The notes: generated from the sequence alone by a model not told the origin. A DNA stretch of 37,231 bases from Candidatus Kaiserbacteria bacterium RIFCSPHIGHO2_01_FULL_53_29 (GCA_001781125.1 MFKT01000010.1:1-37231), one strand, 5' to 3'. Counted from the stretch's first letter, positions 8,083-16,835 are shown. Made by a program: numbers and translations.

Positions 8083-9789
8083 TTATCCCTGCGGGCTCGT
8101 TGAGGTAGACTCTTCGGCTGATACTACCGCAACACTCGGTGTGGGAGGGGCCTTAACGCCTTCGAACCTGCTGCGGATCGATTCGACCGTCTCTTTGAAC
8201 TCCCGATTGCCCGCGATCCAGTAGACAAGGGCAGAAACTATAATCCCAAAGACGCCACCAGCAAAGCCTCGCGCAAATATCGAGAGTGTCGTCGACGCGA
8301 ACGTGATCGGCCCCACGACGAGAAGCGCTCCATACGCTGCGACTCCAGCGCAAAGTGCGCAGACGAGGCTCTCGGCCCACGATCGTGCAACGCGGGCAAA
8401 AAATCCCCCGAAACGATATTCAAAATGGATGGCAAGCGCGAGAGCGCCCAGAATGGAAACTGCTGTGTAGGCGATCGCGAGCATGAGCACGCTCGCCCCC
8501 GGCACATCACTGACACGCAAGAGCGTTTGCGCAAAGCTCGAGACAGAATGGTTCTGGAATACCCCCAGCAGGAGCGCGCCAAGCCCCACTGCTCCGGCTG
8601 CCATTGCCGACGAGACGAAAAACGGCACGAATGTGCGGCCCGCAGCATAGTATCCGCGCACGAGAAGCAACACGAGCCCTTGAGCAGAGAGCGAGAGACA
8701 CAAGACCGCGAGCGCGGCAGCGGTGAGACGGGTGTCGGTCCAATCGAAAGCGCCGGAGCCAAGGACGACACGTACCATATGAGCACGCAAGACGATAAAA
8801 AGGGCAGTCACCGGCAACGACCAGAAGAATACGTAGCGAGCGGCGGTTGCGATATGTTCGATAAACTCTTTCCTACTCCCCCGTGCAAGGGCTGCGGCAA
8901 GAGTCGGAAACGCAGCGACCGAATACGAAGCTCCGATCACCGAGAGCGGCACCGCTTGAAGATTGTAGGCGAAGATAAAAATCGCGATGGAGCCGGGAGT
9001 GAGAAGACCTGCGAGCGCTGTAAGGCCGATAAAGGTAACCTGACCCATTAAGAGGGCGAGTGCGCGCGGGATGGAGATGCTGACGGTCTCAATAAGGGCA
9101 CGCACATCGTGGACGCGGGGAAGCGCGCGGAAGAATCCGTCGCCGATGATCGAAGGTAGCTGAATGCCCGCATGCATGAGAGCTCCGAACACGACTCCCC
9201 ATGCCAGACCCTGTATGCCAAAGAAAGGATAGAAAAAGATTACGCCGATAATCATGCCGAGATTGTACAGAAGTGGCGAGATCGAATAGAGCGCATAACG
9301 CTGTTTTGTCTGCGTTACTGCAGCGAGGATGTTGGATACGCCTAAAAGTATGGGCTGCAAAAGTATGATGCGCGTCATCAGGATAAGCTCATCATGATGA
9401 GAGCCTGCGCTTAGTATCGGGAAAAGCAGAGCGAGTATCAAAGGCGCAAGCAGGGTTGCGATCCCTGATACGCAAATCGCAAACACCGAAAATCCGACGA
9501 GGATGGTGTCGATATAATCTCTCTGGGCATCACTCGAGCGGCGCACAAGCTCGGGAATGAGTATATAGACGGAAACCAATGCCCCCGTCCCGACAAAGAT
9601 AAGGTCAGGTATGCGGAACGCCGCGTAGTAGAGATCGAGCGTTGTCGAGGCGCCAAACGTATGCGCGAGAAGTCGATCGCGTACGAGGGCAAGGAGTGAC
9701 GAGAGAAGCGCGGACGCGGCCAAGACGTAAACCGCCGCGTGCAGTCCGCGCACCTCGTAGGAAAGGAGCCGGAACGCTCTGTGTATCAT
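8083..9789 (-). CDS. murJ: Lipid II flippase MurJ/MviN family
   Basis: Polytopic 568-aa protein, LLALVRDRLLAHTFGASTTLDLYYAAFRIPD MATE/MviN signature. Confidence 0.9.
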   Translation of the reverse strand: MIHRAFRLLSYEVRGLHAAVYVLAASALLSSLLALVRDRLLAHTFGASTTLDLYYAAFRIPDLIFVGTGALVSVYILIPELVRRSSDAQRDYIDTILVGFSVFAICVSGIATLLAPLILALLFPILSAGSHHDELILMTRIILLQPILLGVSNILAAVTQTKQRYALYSISPLLYNLGMIIGVIFFYPFFGIQGLAWGVVFGALMHAGIQLPSIIGDGFFRALPRVHDVRALIETVSISIPRALALLMGQVTFIGLTALAGLLTPGSIAIFIFAYNLQAVPLSVIGASYSVAAFPTLAAALARGSRKEFIEHIATAARYVFFWSLPVTALFIVLRAHMVRVVLGSGAFDWTDTRLTAAALAVLCLSLSAQGLVLLLVRGYYAAGRTFVPFFVSSAMAAGAVGLGALLLGVFQNHSVSSFAQTLLRVSDVPGASVLMLAIAYTAVSILGALALAIHFEYRFGGFFARVARSWAESLVCALCAGVAAYGALLVVGPITFASTTLSIFARGFAGGVFGIIVSALVYWIAGNREFKETVESIRSRFEGVKAPPTPSVAVVSAEESTSTSPQG

Positions 9790-9801
9790 ACCAACAGTTT
9801 A

Positions 9802-12117
9802 CTATTTTCCTCCCTGCGCGGGCAAAGGCGCCTTCCCCGCCTTAAGATTCTCGATGATGGTCACAACAATTGATGCAGATGGATCGAGTGCCGCAAGAGC
9901 TTCAAAAGCTTTCAGTGCATCAGCCGGGCGTTTGAGCTCATAGTACGAGAGACCGAGTACGTAGAGCGCGTTTGCATACTGTGGATTACGCGCGAGTGCC
10001 TGCTCTTCGGCAGTCGCCGCGTTCGCAAAGTCGCCGCCCGCGTAGGCAATGATTCCAAGATTGTACCAGGCTGCCGGATCATCGGGCGCGGAATTGACGG
10101 CCTGCGCTGCCACGGGAATCGCGCTCTTGAAATCGCCCTGCGCAGCGTATATCTGCGAAGCCAGATAATAGGCTGCCGCATAATCAGGCTTCAGCTTGAC
10201 GGCAGCAACGAGATCCTGCAGAGCCAAGTCGGTATGATTTTCAAGCAATTCCAGACGTGCAAGCTGGAAAAGCGGAAAGGGGCTTGTGGGATTCTCTTCG
10301 ATCGCTTTTTGATACGCTGCGCGGGCATTGTCGTAGGCACCCGCCACCTGTGCCCCCGCGAGATTCTGATAGAGTGAGGCGAGCTCAAGCCAATTTTGAT
10401 AGTCGCTTCCGTTGATGGAAACGGCATCGAGTCCGTGCTGAATGGTTGCCTGTAAGGTACTCTGGAGCTCGGAGCGCGCTACAGTGCTTGTGGCATCACC
10501 CTTTGAGATCAACTGTTGCAACTGCAAAAGCCCCAATTCGACTCCCGCGCGATGCGCACGATCGTCTGAAGGGTAGATACGCAAAGCCTTTCCCACAAGC
10601 GCGGACGAACGTGCAATGTCCTGCGTAGCGTTGTAGGTAATGATGCTGCGGTTCACGAGAGTTTCTGCCGCGATCACGCGGGTAATACTTCCGCCCGCAA
10701 AGATCACAAACAGCATCGCGAGTCCTGCCACTCCAAGAGATGTAGCGCCCTTCCAACCCGTCTCATAGAGATTGAACGCGTAGCTACGCACGAGCCCGAG
10801 GTGCACGAGGTACGCGGTCAGAAGTCCGATAGAAAGAAATGCCAGAATTTCGAGTGCGGTCCCCGGTATATAGAGCACGTGGAACACCATAAGGTAGAGG
10901 GCGCATAGTGCGAGGCCCGCAGCGCGTTCGCGCTGCACTCCCCGATGTGGGGTTTGCACATAGGTCATTCCGGCTCTCCATAAGACACACGCAATGAAGA
11001 GTACCCACGCGAGCAGGCCGAGAATTCCCAAAGTGATGAACGATGTGGGAATGGAGCCGTACCCGGCAGAGAAATCCACGTTCCAAAAAGGCGTTTGATT
11101 GACCCCCACGGGTTTGTAGAGTCCCCACTGACGCGTGAATGTATTGGGACCCACGCCAAAGAAAAGCTTCGAGGGATTGGTGAGTGCCGCCTGTCCGATC
11201 TGCAAGGTGCCCGCCCACGATGGCCGAACCTCGAAACTTGCGACTTGTATTTGCTTGGGAAGCTTGGTTGCAATACTGGTCCCGAATACGCTAAAGATGC
11301 CCGCAGAGAGGATGAGGAGGAGCAGTGGCGCATACACGCGCCAGTCCGTGTGCAACGATCTCAAAAACGTCCACGGTCGTTCGATGTGCATCCCCCATAC
11401 GCGGTGAAAGAGAAGCAGTAGTGAGACCACACCGACCCCGACCCATACATCGAAGAAATCGGCAACAATGAGGAGGAGGAACGAGAATACGGCGGTTGCA
11501 CCAAAAAGATAGCGGTCGAAGCGCGTTCCCGCGTCCATAAATACATAGCCGAGCAGGAGGAAAAATCCAAGTGCGATGCCGAAGTCGTGCCAGCTGCCAA
11601 GCGCGTTTCCGGTAGAGGCTGCAAACACGGAAGAGAGAGGAAGGGAGGGAACGGTAAGGTGAATGATCTGAAGGAGCACGAGAACGAACGCGCCGAGAAA
11701 GAGTGCACGCACTGCAAGGAGAAAGCGCCCACCGGAATCCGAGAAAAGAAGCGCGGGAAGAAGCAGCGCTCCGTACCACAAGCAGGCGGCAGCAAGTGTG
11801 TCTTGCTCGACACCGCTTCCAACCAGAGAAAGTGAAGGGAAACCGGCAACACCGGCAGATATCGCATATGCGAGTGGGACCAAGATGCCTGAAGCCAAGA
11901 CAAAACTTGCGGGAATTCGCAGATGTCCTTCGGCGAGCCTCGCGAGCGCCCACGAGAGTGCGATGATCGCAAGAAGTATTGCGGCAAGTGCCATCTTGCT
12001 TTGCGCGACCGTGATCCACGAGACGGGAATAAAAAAGAACGGCAGAAGACCGCACAGAAGAAGAATGCCCCACCGTGAGATCTCGTCAAACCATCTCCCC
12101 ATGCCTTTGATACCCAT
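9802..12117 (-). CDS. O-antigen ligase/polymerase-like membrane protein with C-terminal TPR repeats
   Basis: Multi-TM N-terminal part, WzyC-like GVGPNTF segment, C-terminal TPRs (AAAYYLASQIYAAQGDFKSAIPVAAQAVNSAPDDPAAWYNLGIIAYAGGDF). Start moved to MGIKGMG. Confidence 0.8.
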   Translation of the reverse strand: MGIKGMGRWFDEISRWGILLLCGLLPFFFIPVSWITVAQSKMALAAILLAIIALSWALARLAEGHLRIPASFVLASGILVPLAYAISAGVAGFPSLSLVGSGVEQDTLAAACLWYGALLLPALLFSDSGGRFLLAVRALFLGAFVLVLLQIIHLTVPSLPLSSVFAASTGNALGSWHDFGIALGFFLLLGYVFMDAGTRFDRYLFGATAVFSFLLLIVADFFDVWVGVGVVSLLLLFHRVWGMHIERPWTFLRSLHTDWRVYAPLLLLILSAGIFSVFGTSIATKLPKQIQVASFEVRPSWAGTLQIGQAALTNPSKLFFGVGPNTFTRQWGLYKPVGVNQTPFWNVDFSAGYGSIPTSFITLGILGLLAWVLFIACVLWRAGMTYVQTPHRGVQRERAAGLALCALYLMVFHVLYIPGTALEILAFLSIGLLTAYLVHLGLVRSYAFNLYETGWKGATSLGVAGLAMLFVIFAGGSITRVIAAETLVNRSIITYNATQDIARSSALVGKALRIYPSDDRAHRAGVELGLLQLQQLISKGDATSTVARSELQSTLQATIQHGLDAVSINGSDYQNWLELASLYQNLAGAQVAGAYDNARAAYQKAIEENPTSPFPLFQLARLELLENHTDLALQDLVAAVKLKPDYAAAYYLASQIYAAQGDFKSAIPVAAQAVNSAPDDPAAWYNLGIIAYAGGDFANAATAEEQALARNPQYANALYVLGLSYYELKRPADALKAFEALAALDPSASIVVTIIENLKAGKAPLPAQGGK

Positions 12118-12142
12118 AGAACGATGATACCACAAACCCACA

Positions 12143-12162
12143 CCCCCGCCGTACGGCGGGGG
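12143..12162. repeat. Perfect palindrome CCCCCGCCGTACGGCGGGGG
   Basis: 20-nt perfect inverted repeat between the O-antigen ligase-like gene and rnpB. Confidence 0.6.
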
Positions 12163-12186
12163 GGTGGATTTTCTGCGTCTGTAATC

Positions 12187-12215
12187 TTGCATAATTAAGA
12201 TGAAAATGGGATACT
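12187..12215 (+). promoter_or_regulatory. rnpB promoter TTGCAT - 17 nt - GATACT
   Basis: Spacing and position just upstream of rnpB P1 helix. Confidence 0.5.
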
Positions 12216-12219
12216 GCCC

Positions 12220-12569
12220 CTCTGCATTAGGCAGCCGCCCCCTTACCGTTTTCGGTAAGGTGGGAGGAAAGTCCGGACACAGGCTCGCAAGAGCAGCACG
12301 GTAGCGGGTAACCCCCGTCCGCCGCAAGGCGAGAGATGCGAACAGAAACGCCGATTCCGAAAGGATAGGCACCCGCAAGGGTGACCTCCGCAGAAATGCG
12401 GAGATGCAACGGCAAAATTCTTACTTCTGTGCAAGGCCGTGCTTGGTCGTGCCGCATTGAGTTTGATGAATTCAGTGCGGCATGACTGAGAGAGCCGCGC
12501 GAGGTGGTTGGCAACAATCATCCCAGATACATGGCTGCCCCCGACAGAATCCGGCTTATCGATGCAGTG
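12220..12569 (+). ncRNA. rnpB: RNase P RNA (bacterial type A)
   Basis: Conserved GAGGAAAGTCCGG core near the 5' end and ACAGAATCCGGCTTAT near the 3' end; P1 pairing CTCTGCAT/ATGCAGTG. Confidence 0.93.
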
Positions 12570-12576
12570 CAGCGAG

Positions 12577-12600
12577 GCGAAGCAGAAATGCTTCGCTTTT
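12577..12600 (+). terminator. Hairpin GCGAAGCA-GAAA-TGCTTCGC followed by TTTT
   Basis: 8-bp stem, GNRA tetraloop, T run, just after rnpB. Confidence 0.65.
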
Positions 12601-12645
12601 CTGCTTCCGAGCAAACAAAACGAGTGAAGCAAGTGTCGATGCAGC

Positions 12646-12674
12646 AAAACACCGAGGTTAAATCTCGGTGTTTT
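12646..12674 (+). terminator. Hairpin AAAACACCGAG-gttaaat-CTCGGTGTTTT
   Basis: 11-bp stem with A/T flanks, bidirectional-looking, between rnpB and DUF192 gene. Confidence 0.75.
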
Positions 12675-12679
12675 GACTT

Positions 12680-13165
12680 TTACAGTTGGACAATATCACC
12701 TACTTTAATTGAATGAGAAGCTGCATATCCCGCCGGAAGTTCGAGGACGTAGCGCGCAGGCGCGGTCGAGACAAAATCTTTCGGATAGGTGTCCGGAGAA
12801 ATATTTTGTGCAATGTATACAACGGTCGCTTGCCCTGAGCTTGTCGAAGGGGCAGAAAGCCAGAGAATATCGATAGAAAATCGCATGTCTTTCATCCAAA
12901 AGGCATACTTCCCGTCTCGCGGAAAAACGAACAACATCCCTTCGTCCGGCGCGAGGCCAGCACGCCCGCCCAAACCGAGCTGACGTAAGGCATCGGTGTC
13001 GGCGACGGAGATGCGGACGCTTTCCCCCTTGAGGTGAATCGTCCGGAGTGTTGCACTTCCTACCTCCGAGGCGGGCGTATGAACATATGCAAGAATTCCC
13101 AGCAGCGCGAGAACGATTCCCGCAACAACGAGCGCCGCGGTACGAAGATGTGTACGTTTTTTCAC
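12680..13165 (-). CDS. DUF192-family secreted protein
   Basis: ADTDALRQLGLGGRAGLAPDEGMLFVFPRDGKYAFWMKDMRFSIDILWL...VLELPAGYAASHSIKVGD typical DUF192. Confidence 0.9.
   Translation of the reverse strand: MKKRTHLRTAALVVAGIVLALLGILAYVHTPASEVGSATLRTIHLKGESVRISVADTDALRQLGLGGRAGLAPDEGMLFVFPRDGKYAFWMKDMRFSIDILWLSAPSTSSGQATVVYIAQNISPDTYPKDFVSTAPARYVLELPAGYAASHSIKVGDIVQL
12831..12854. repeat. Repeat TGCCCTGAGCTTGTCGAAGGGGCA embedded in a CDS (encodes APSTSSGQA)
   Basis: Imperfect palindrome with TGCCC/GGGGCA arms interrupting the DUF192 reading frame in-frame. Confidence 0.75.
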
Positions 13166-13168
13166 AGA

Positions 13169-13645
13169 CTACTCCATGTAATACTCGCCTGCATCAATTT
13201 GCATATCATATGAACCCATTCCTCCAAGAGCCTGTGACCCGACCACGAGAATGAGCGCCATTACGACGAACGAGACGAGCCAGTAAAGAACGTTGATGAG
13301 GTAGAGTTTGATCGGTTTTTGTTCCCAGAGCACCTGCCCGAGCAAGGTCGGCACGACAAATCCGAGCCACGACCACAGCGCGAGCTCAAAGACCGCCCCG
13401 ACCCAATCATAGATACCAAAAGCGATGCCGACGTAGTTCATCACCCACGCCACAAGCATGCTCGCAAGAAGAGCCACGAACGCATAGAGCGGCATTCGCT
13501 TCTTTCCCCGCTCGACCTGCTCCGGCGTGACGTTGTTCAATCGCATCCACACACTTCCAAAGACTTTCGGGTGATACCACACCCATCCGATGAGGACGGA
13601 TGCAGTACCCGCAGCAAGTATCGGCCAAAAGGTTACTTCAACCAT
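13169..13645 (-). CDS. DUF1761-like membrane protein
   Basis: VLIGWVWYHPKVFGSVWMRLN, four TM segments; start at MVEVTF. Confidence 0.75.
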   Translation of the reverse strand: MVEVTFWPILAAGTASVLIGWVWYHPKVFGSVWMRLNNVTPEQVERGKKRMPLYAFVALLASMLVAWVMNYVGIAFGIYDWVGAVFELALWSWLGFVVPTLLGQVLWEQKPIKLYLINVLYWLVSFVVMALILVVGSQALGGMGSYDMQIDAGEYYME

Positions 13646-13719
13646 GTTGCGGTAATGATAGCCTTCGCACACTTCCCGTCTAGCGGATGGTGTGTATAGG
13701 AGATGATGCAAGTGCAGCG

Positions 13720-13983
13720 CTACTTCCGTACCTGCTTTAGGAGCCCGACGACAATGGCAAAAACCAGTGCCCACACCACCACTGAAAGAACGAGACCCGT
13801 GAGCATGAGAGTCGGACTCCACATACCAAACGGACTATTAAGTACGGCCGAAAGCGCTAGTATCGGGAACATCAAAATGTTCGCTACCATCGGCGATACC
13901 TGCAGACCCACAAAGAGGCCGATAAATGGCGCCACAAGACCAAATACCCCGCCCCACATCAATGCTTTTTTGTTGTTCAACAT
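13720..13983 (-). CDS. Hypothetical small membrane protein (87 aa)
   Basis: Three hydrophobic segments; start at MLNNKK because the longer ORF overlaps tRNA-Ser; TACAAT 6 nt upstream. Confidence 0.6.
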   Translation of the reverse strand: MLNNKKALMWGGVFGLVAPFIGLFVGLQVSPMVANILMFPILALSAVLNSPFGMWSPTLMLTGLVLSVVVWALVFAIVVGLLKQVRK

Positions 13984-14066
13984 GCAGAAATTGTACCACC
14001 GACAAACTAAAGTTCGATAGTATGTGTCCCGCCCTGTAGATAACAAGCACATCCAGTACTGACTGC

Positions 14067-14150
14067 GGAGGGTGAGAGATTCGAACTCTCGGTGGGTTTC
14101 CCCACACACGCTTTCCAAGCGTGCGCACTAGACCACTATGCGAACCCTCC
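14067..14150 (-). tRNA. tRNA-Ser(GGA)
   Basis: Reverse complement GGAGGGTTCGCATAGTGGTCTAGTGCGCACGCTTGGAAAGCGTGTGTGGGGAAACCCACCGAGAGTTCGAATCTCTCACCCTCC with long variable arm, anticodon loop TTGGAAA. Confidence 0.93.
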
Positions 14151-14205
14151 AGAAACTGCAGTATATCGAATATCGTTCTTCTCACAATCTTGACGTGCTA
14201 ATATA

Positions 14206-14217
14206 GCGATATATCGC
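14206..14217. promoter_or_regulatory. Putative operator GCGATATATCGC at the start of the TrpR-like gene
   Basis: 12-bp perfect palindrome, same core as in the 40-bp palindrome after the gene. Confidence 0.6.
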
Positions 14218-14220
14218 ACT

Positions 14221-14637
14221 ATGACCCACGTCTCGAAACGAAGAATGGAACCCGGAACCGAACGAAAGATCGTTGACACATTCATGCATGCACTCTTCGC
14301 AGCAAGCATCCCGCGTGGGAAGGCACGTGTACACGCGTTACTGACACCAACCGAGAGAATAATGCTTGCCAAGCGTCTGGCGATCATCACGATGCTTGAT
14401 CGCGATCATTCGTACTACCGCATCGCGCAAACGTTGAACGTAAGTGTTTCGACGATACGGCGGCTGCATCGAAGATTGCTCGCGGGACACTTTGATCCCC
14501 TCTGTCGTGTCTTCAACAGAAACCTCTCCTTCGTAGACTACGTGGAAATGTTCTTATCTGCTGGCATGCCGTCGATTGCCGGACCTCGGCATCAAAAACG
14601 TCTCAACGCATTACGAACGGGAAGGAGACCTCGCTGA
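14221..14637 (+). CDS. TrpR/YerC-like helix-turn-helix transcriptional regulator
   Basis: LLTPTERIMLAKRLAIITMLDRDHSYYRIAQTLNVSVSTIRRLHRRL resembles the Trp repressor fold family. Confidence 0.8.
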   Translation: MTHVSKRRMEPGTERKIVDTFMHALFAASIPRGKARVHALLTPTERIMLAKRLAIITMLDRDHSYYRIAQTLNVSVSTIRRLHRRLLAGHFDPLCRVFNRNLSFVDYVEMFLSAGMPSIAGPRHQKRLNALRTGRRPR

Positions 14638-14640
14638 AAT

Positions 14641-14680
14641 ACAGTCTCAATATAGCGATATATCGCTATATTGAGACTGT
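14641..14680. promoter_or_regulatory. Perfect 40-bp palindrome ACAGTCTCAATATAGCGATATATCGCTATATTGAGACTGT
   Basis: Equals its own reverse complement; contains GCGATATATCGC core at 14655-14666; starts 3 nt after regulator stop. Confidence 0.8.
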
Positions 14681-14726
14681 TCAAGTTCAATGTGACCTGA
14701 AGCCGACTCCTACGGTACAATAGTGC

Positions 14727-15218
14727 ATGCTTCAATTAATCTACATCGCCCTGCCAGCCTTCGTTGCCAATATGCTGCCGGTGTTTGCGACACATTGGGA
14801 TATTTTCCCGACGCTCGCGCACCCCATCGACGAGCGTCGCTTCGGTGTCAACAAGACCTGGCGGGGTCTTGTCGTCGGCGTTATAGGCGCGATCGCAATC
14901 GCGAGCGCACAGTGGCTTATATTCTCGCCATATCCGACCCTCATGCATGCCCTTCTCTTTGGCGCTCTTGCGGGGAGCGGTGCCCTTGGCGGAGACCTTA
15001 TAAAAAGTTTTTTCAAGAGACTATTCGGCATTGAAAACGGCCGCCCCTTTGTCCCCTTCGACCAGATAGACTACATGCTCGGATTTTTGCTCTTCACATA
15101 TCCACTCGCGACATGGTCATTCGCAGATGCGCTGTTCCTTCTCGTTTTCGCGCTTATCGCGAATCCAGTTGTTAATGGGCTTGCATATGCGATCGGCCTC
15201 AAAAAAACCTTTTGGTAA
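14727..15218 (+). CDS. CDP-archaeol synthase (CarS/DUF46) family protein
   Basis: FVANMLPVF, NKTWRGLVVGV, GGDLIKSFFKRLFGIENGRPFVPFDQIDYMLG match CarS family signatures. Confidence 0.85.
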   Translation: MLQLIYIALPAFVANMLPVFATHWDIFPTLAHPIDERRFGVNKTWRGLVVGVIGAIAIASAQWLIFSPYPTLMHALLFGALAGSGALGGDLIKSFFKRLFGIENGRPFVPFDQIDYMLGFLLFTYPLATWSFADALFLLVFALIANPVVNGLAYAIGLKKTFW

Positions 15219-15220
15219 TT

Positions 15221-15787
15221 ATGCTCAATAGTATCCCCAATGCGCTGACGATTTTCCGCGGAGTTGCGACGCTTCTGATCGTTATTTTGTTCTATTCAAC
15301 TTTTCCGGAGCGCTACATCATCGCGTATTCGCTGTTTGTGCTTGCAGCTTTGAGCGACTACTTCGACGGATATCTTGCACGACGCTGGAAGGTGATCTCT
15401 GATTTTGGCGTCGTATGCGATCCCCTGTTCGACAAAATACTGGTACTCACCCTGATCATCCTCTTGTACGCATCGAACATTGTCGCACCCTTCATCCTTC
15501 TCATTTTGTTCGTGCGCGATATTACGACCGACGCCCTCAAGAACTACCTCCTCGCACAGGGAATTTTGACGCCGGCGATCTACTCCGCAAAAATAAAGAC
15601 CGCCGCACAGTTCCTAATGCTTAATTTCATGCTTCTCGCACTCGCTTTCCCCTTTATTCCATATATGAACACCGCGGCAACAGTATTCGGAGTCATCGCC
15701 GTGATCTTTTCGCTCTGGAGCGCTGTCTTTTATGTAAAACGCTTTATTGCCCTCACGAAAAAAAAGACCGCATCGTCGACCCAATAG
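15221..15787 (+). CDS. CDP-alcohol phosphatidyltransferase (PgsA-like)
   Basis: DYFDGYLARRWKVISDFGVVCDPLFDK matches the DG(x)2AR(x)8G(x)3D(x)3D type motif. Confidence 0.9.
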   Translation: MLNSIPNALTIFRGVATLLIVILFYSTFPERYIIAYSLFVLAALSDYFDGYLARRWKVISDFGVVCDPLFDKILVLTLIILLYASNIVAPFILLILFVRDITTDALKNYLLAQGILTPAIYSAKIKTAAQFLMLNFMLLALAFPFIPYMNTAATVFGVIAVIFSLWSAVFYVKRFIALTKKKTASSTQ

Positions 15788-16221
15788 ACGACCCGTAGAG
15801 CGATCGACTCTTCGCCATTTTTCGCTCGCCTGACTTTGATGAAGCGGGCGCCGATGAGGTGCGCGAACAATCCGTCGGTCATCGCCCTGTCGCCGATCAC
15901 GACCCTCTGTGTATGCCGACTCGAAGGAATATCATGAAGTATCCGCGGATCCGGTTTGCGACGCAGCGATGAAATATGGGAAACTCCGTGCTCCTCTGCG
16001 AGCCGCGCCAGTCGTTCACGGTCCACGTGGTTGGAAAAAAGAAATACATCATTCCTCGTGCGCAGAGTCTCGAGTACACCCTTCGCTTCCCCCACTATCG
16101 TGCCTTGACCGGAGGCAACGAGAGTACCGTCTAGATCTACGATGACGACATTGTTCTCGATCGCACCAAGATCGAGCTCCCATATATGAAATACGCCCTG
16201 TTGAGCTTGACTCTGTGTCAT
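15730..16221 (-). CDS. HAD-superfamily phosphatase, YqeG/Gep4 (PGP phosphatase)-like
   Basis: VVIVDLDGTLV, FSNHVD, KPDPRIL, VVIGDRAMTDGLFAHLIGARFIKV; start at MTQSQAQ. Confidence 0.75.
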   Translation of the reverse strand: MTQSQAQQGVFHIWELDLGAIENNVVIVDLDGTLVASGQGTIVGEAKGVLETLRTRNDVFLFSNHVDRERLARLAEEHGVSHISSLRRKPDPRILHDIPSSRHTQRVVIGDRAMTDGLFAHLIGARFIKVRRAKNGEESIALRVVYWVDDAVFFFVRAIKRFT

Positions 16222-16823
16222 GCGCTCAATTCCGGTGGGTGGTTCTGATCCCGCACAACGAGGGGTTGCGGCAATAGGCTCCGGCGTTTCTTGTGCAAAC
16301 GCCATTGCTCTTTACGCGCACGAAGTCTTTCTTTCAGCGACCCACGGCGTTCACGATCCGCGACAAATTGGTCCCGACGATGGATGAATCTCTCTCGCTG
16401 ATGTGCGATCTCAAGCCGCATCTTTGCCTCAAGCAGACGTGCCTTATGTGATATATCCCACCCGAAATACGCAAGAGCAACGTTTACTTCCAAAACGGCC
16501 CAAAAGACGAAGAAGAGCCCCCAAAACGGGAACAGAGGCGCGACAAAAAGGAATGTCGGGACGAAACTGACCATCCCGACCAAGACGTCCATTGCCCGAT
16601 TCTGGGGCGTTTCTTCGATCTTGACCATCGCCTCCCACAGTTCATACGCAGTAAAACCCAGAAACGCGATCACCGCCGATGCAGGGAAACCGAATGCGAG
16701 GATCGAGAGTCCGAGAGCAGTCGATACTCCCGTGAGAAAATGCACGACGCTCCAGAGGTCGAGCCACTTCCCTTCGCGCCAGATGTCGCTTCTCACGAAT
16801 TTCCCGTCACGCGTCAGGTGCAT
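16218..16823 (-). CDS. Hypothetical membrane protein with basic C-terminal tail
   Basis: Four TM segments then Arg/Lys-rich tail; CATAAT 6 nt upstream of ATG; stop overlaps next start. Confidence 0.65.
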   Translation of the reverse strand: MHLTRDGKFVRSDIWREGKWLDLWSVVHFLTGVSTALGLSILAFGFPASAVIAFLGFTAYELWEAMVKIEETPQNRAMDVLVGMVSFVPTFLFVAPLFPFWGLFFVFWAVLEVNVALAYFGWDISHKARLLEAKMRLEIAHQRERFIHRRDQFVADRERRGSLKERLRARKEQWRLHKKRRSLLPQPLVVRDQNHPPELSA

Positions 16824-16835
16824 GGCGATATTATG

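Noticed and set aside
8425-9051. 208-aa plus-strand ORF opposite murJ
   Set aside because: Charged low-complexity shadow of a membrane protein gene; murJ is well supported
12118-12378. N-terminal extension of the O-antigen ligase-like ORF
   Set aside because: Runs through rnpB; the MGIKGMG start with a -10 box 6 nt upstream is more plausible
12243-12647. Minus-strand ORFs (134 aa and 96 aa) across 12227-12647
   Set aside because: They lie antisense to RNase P RNA
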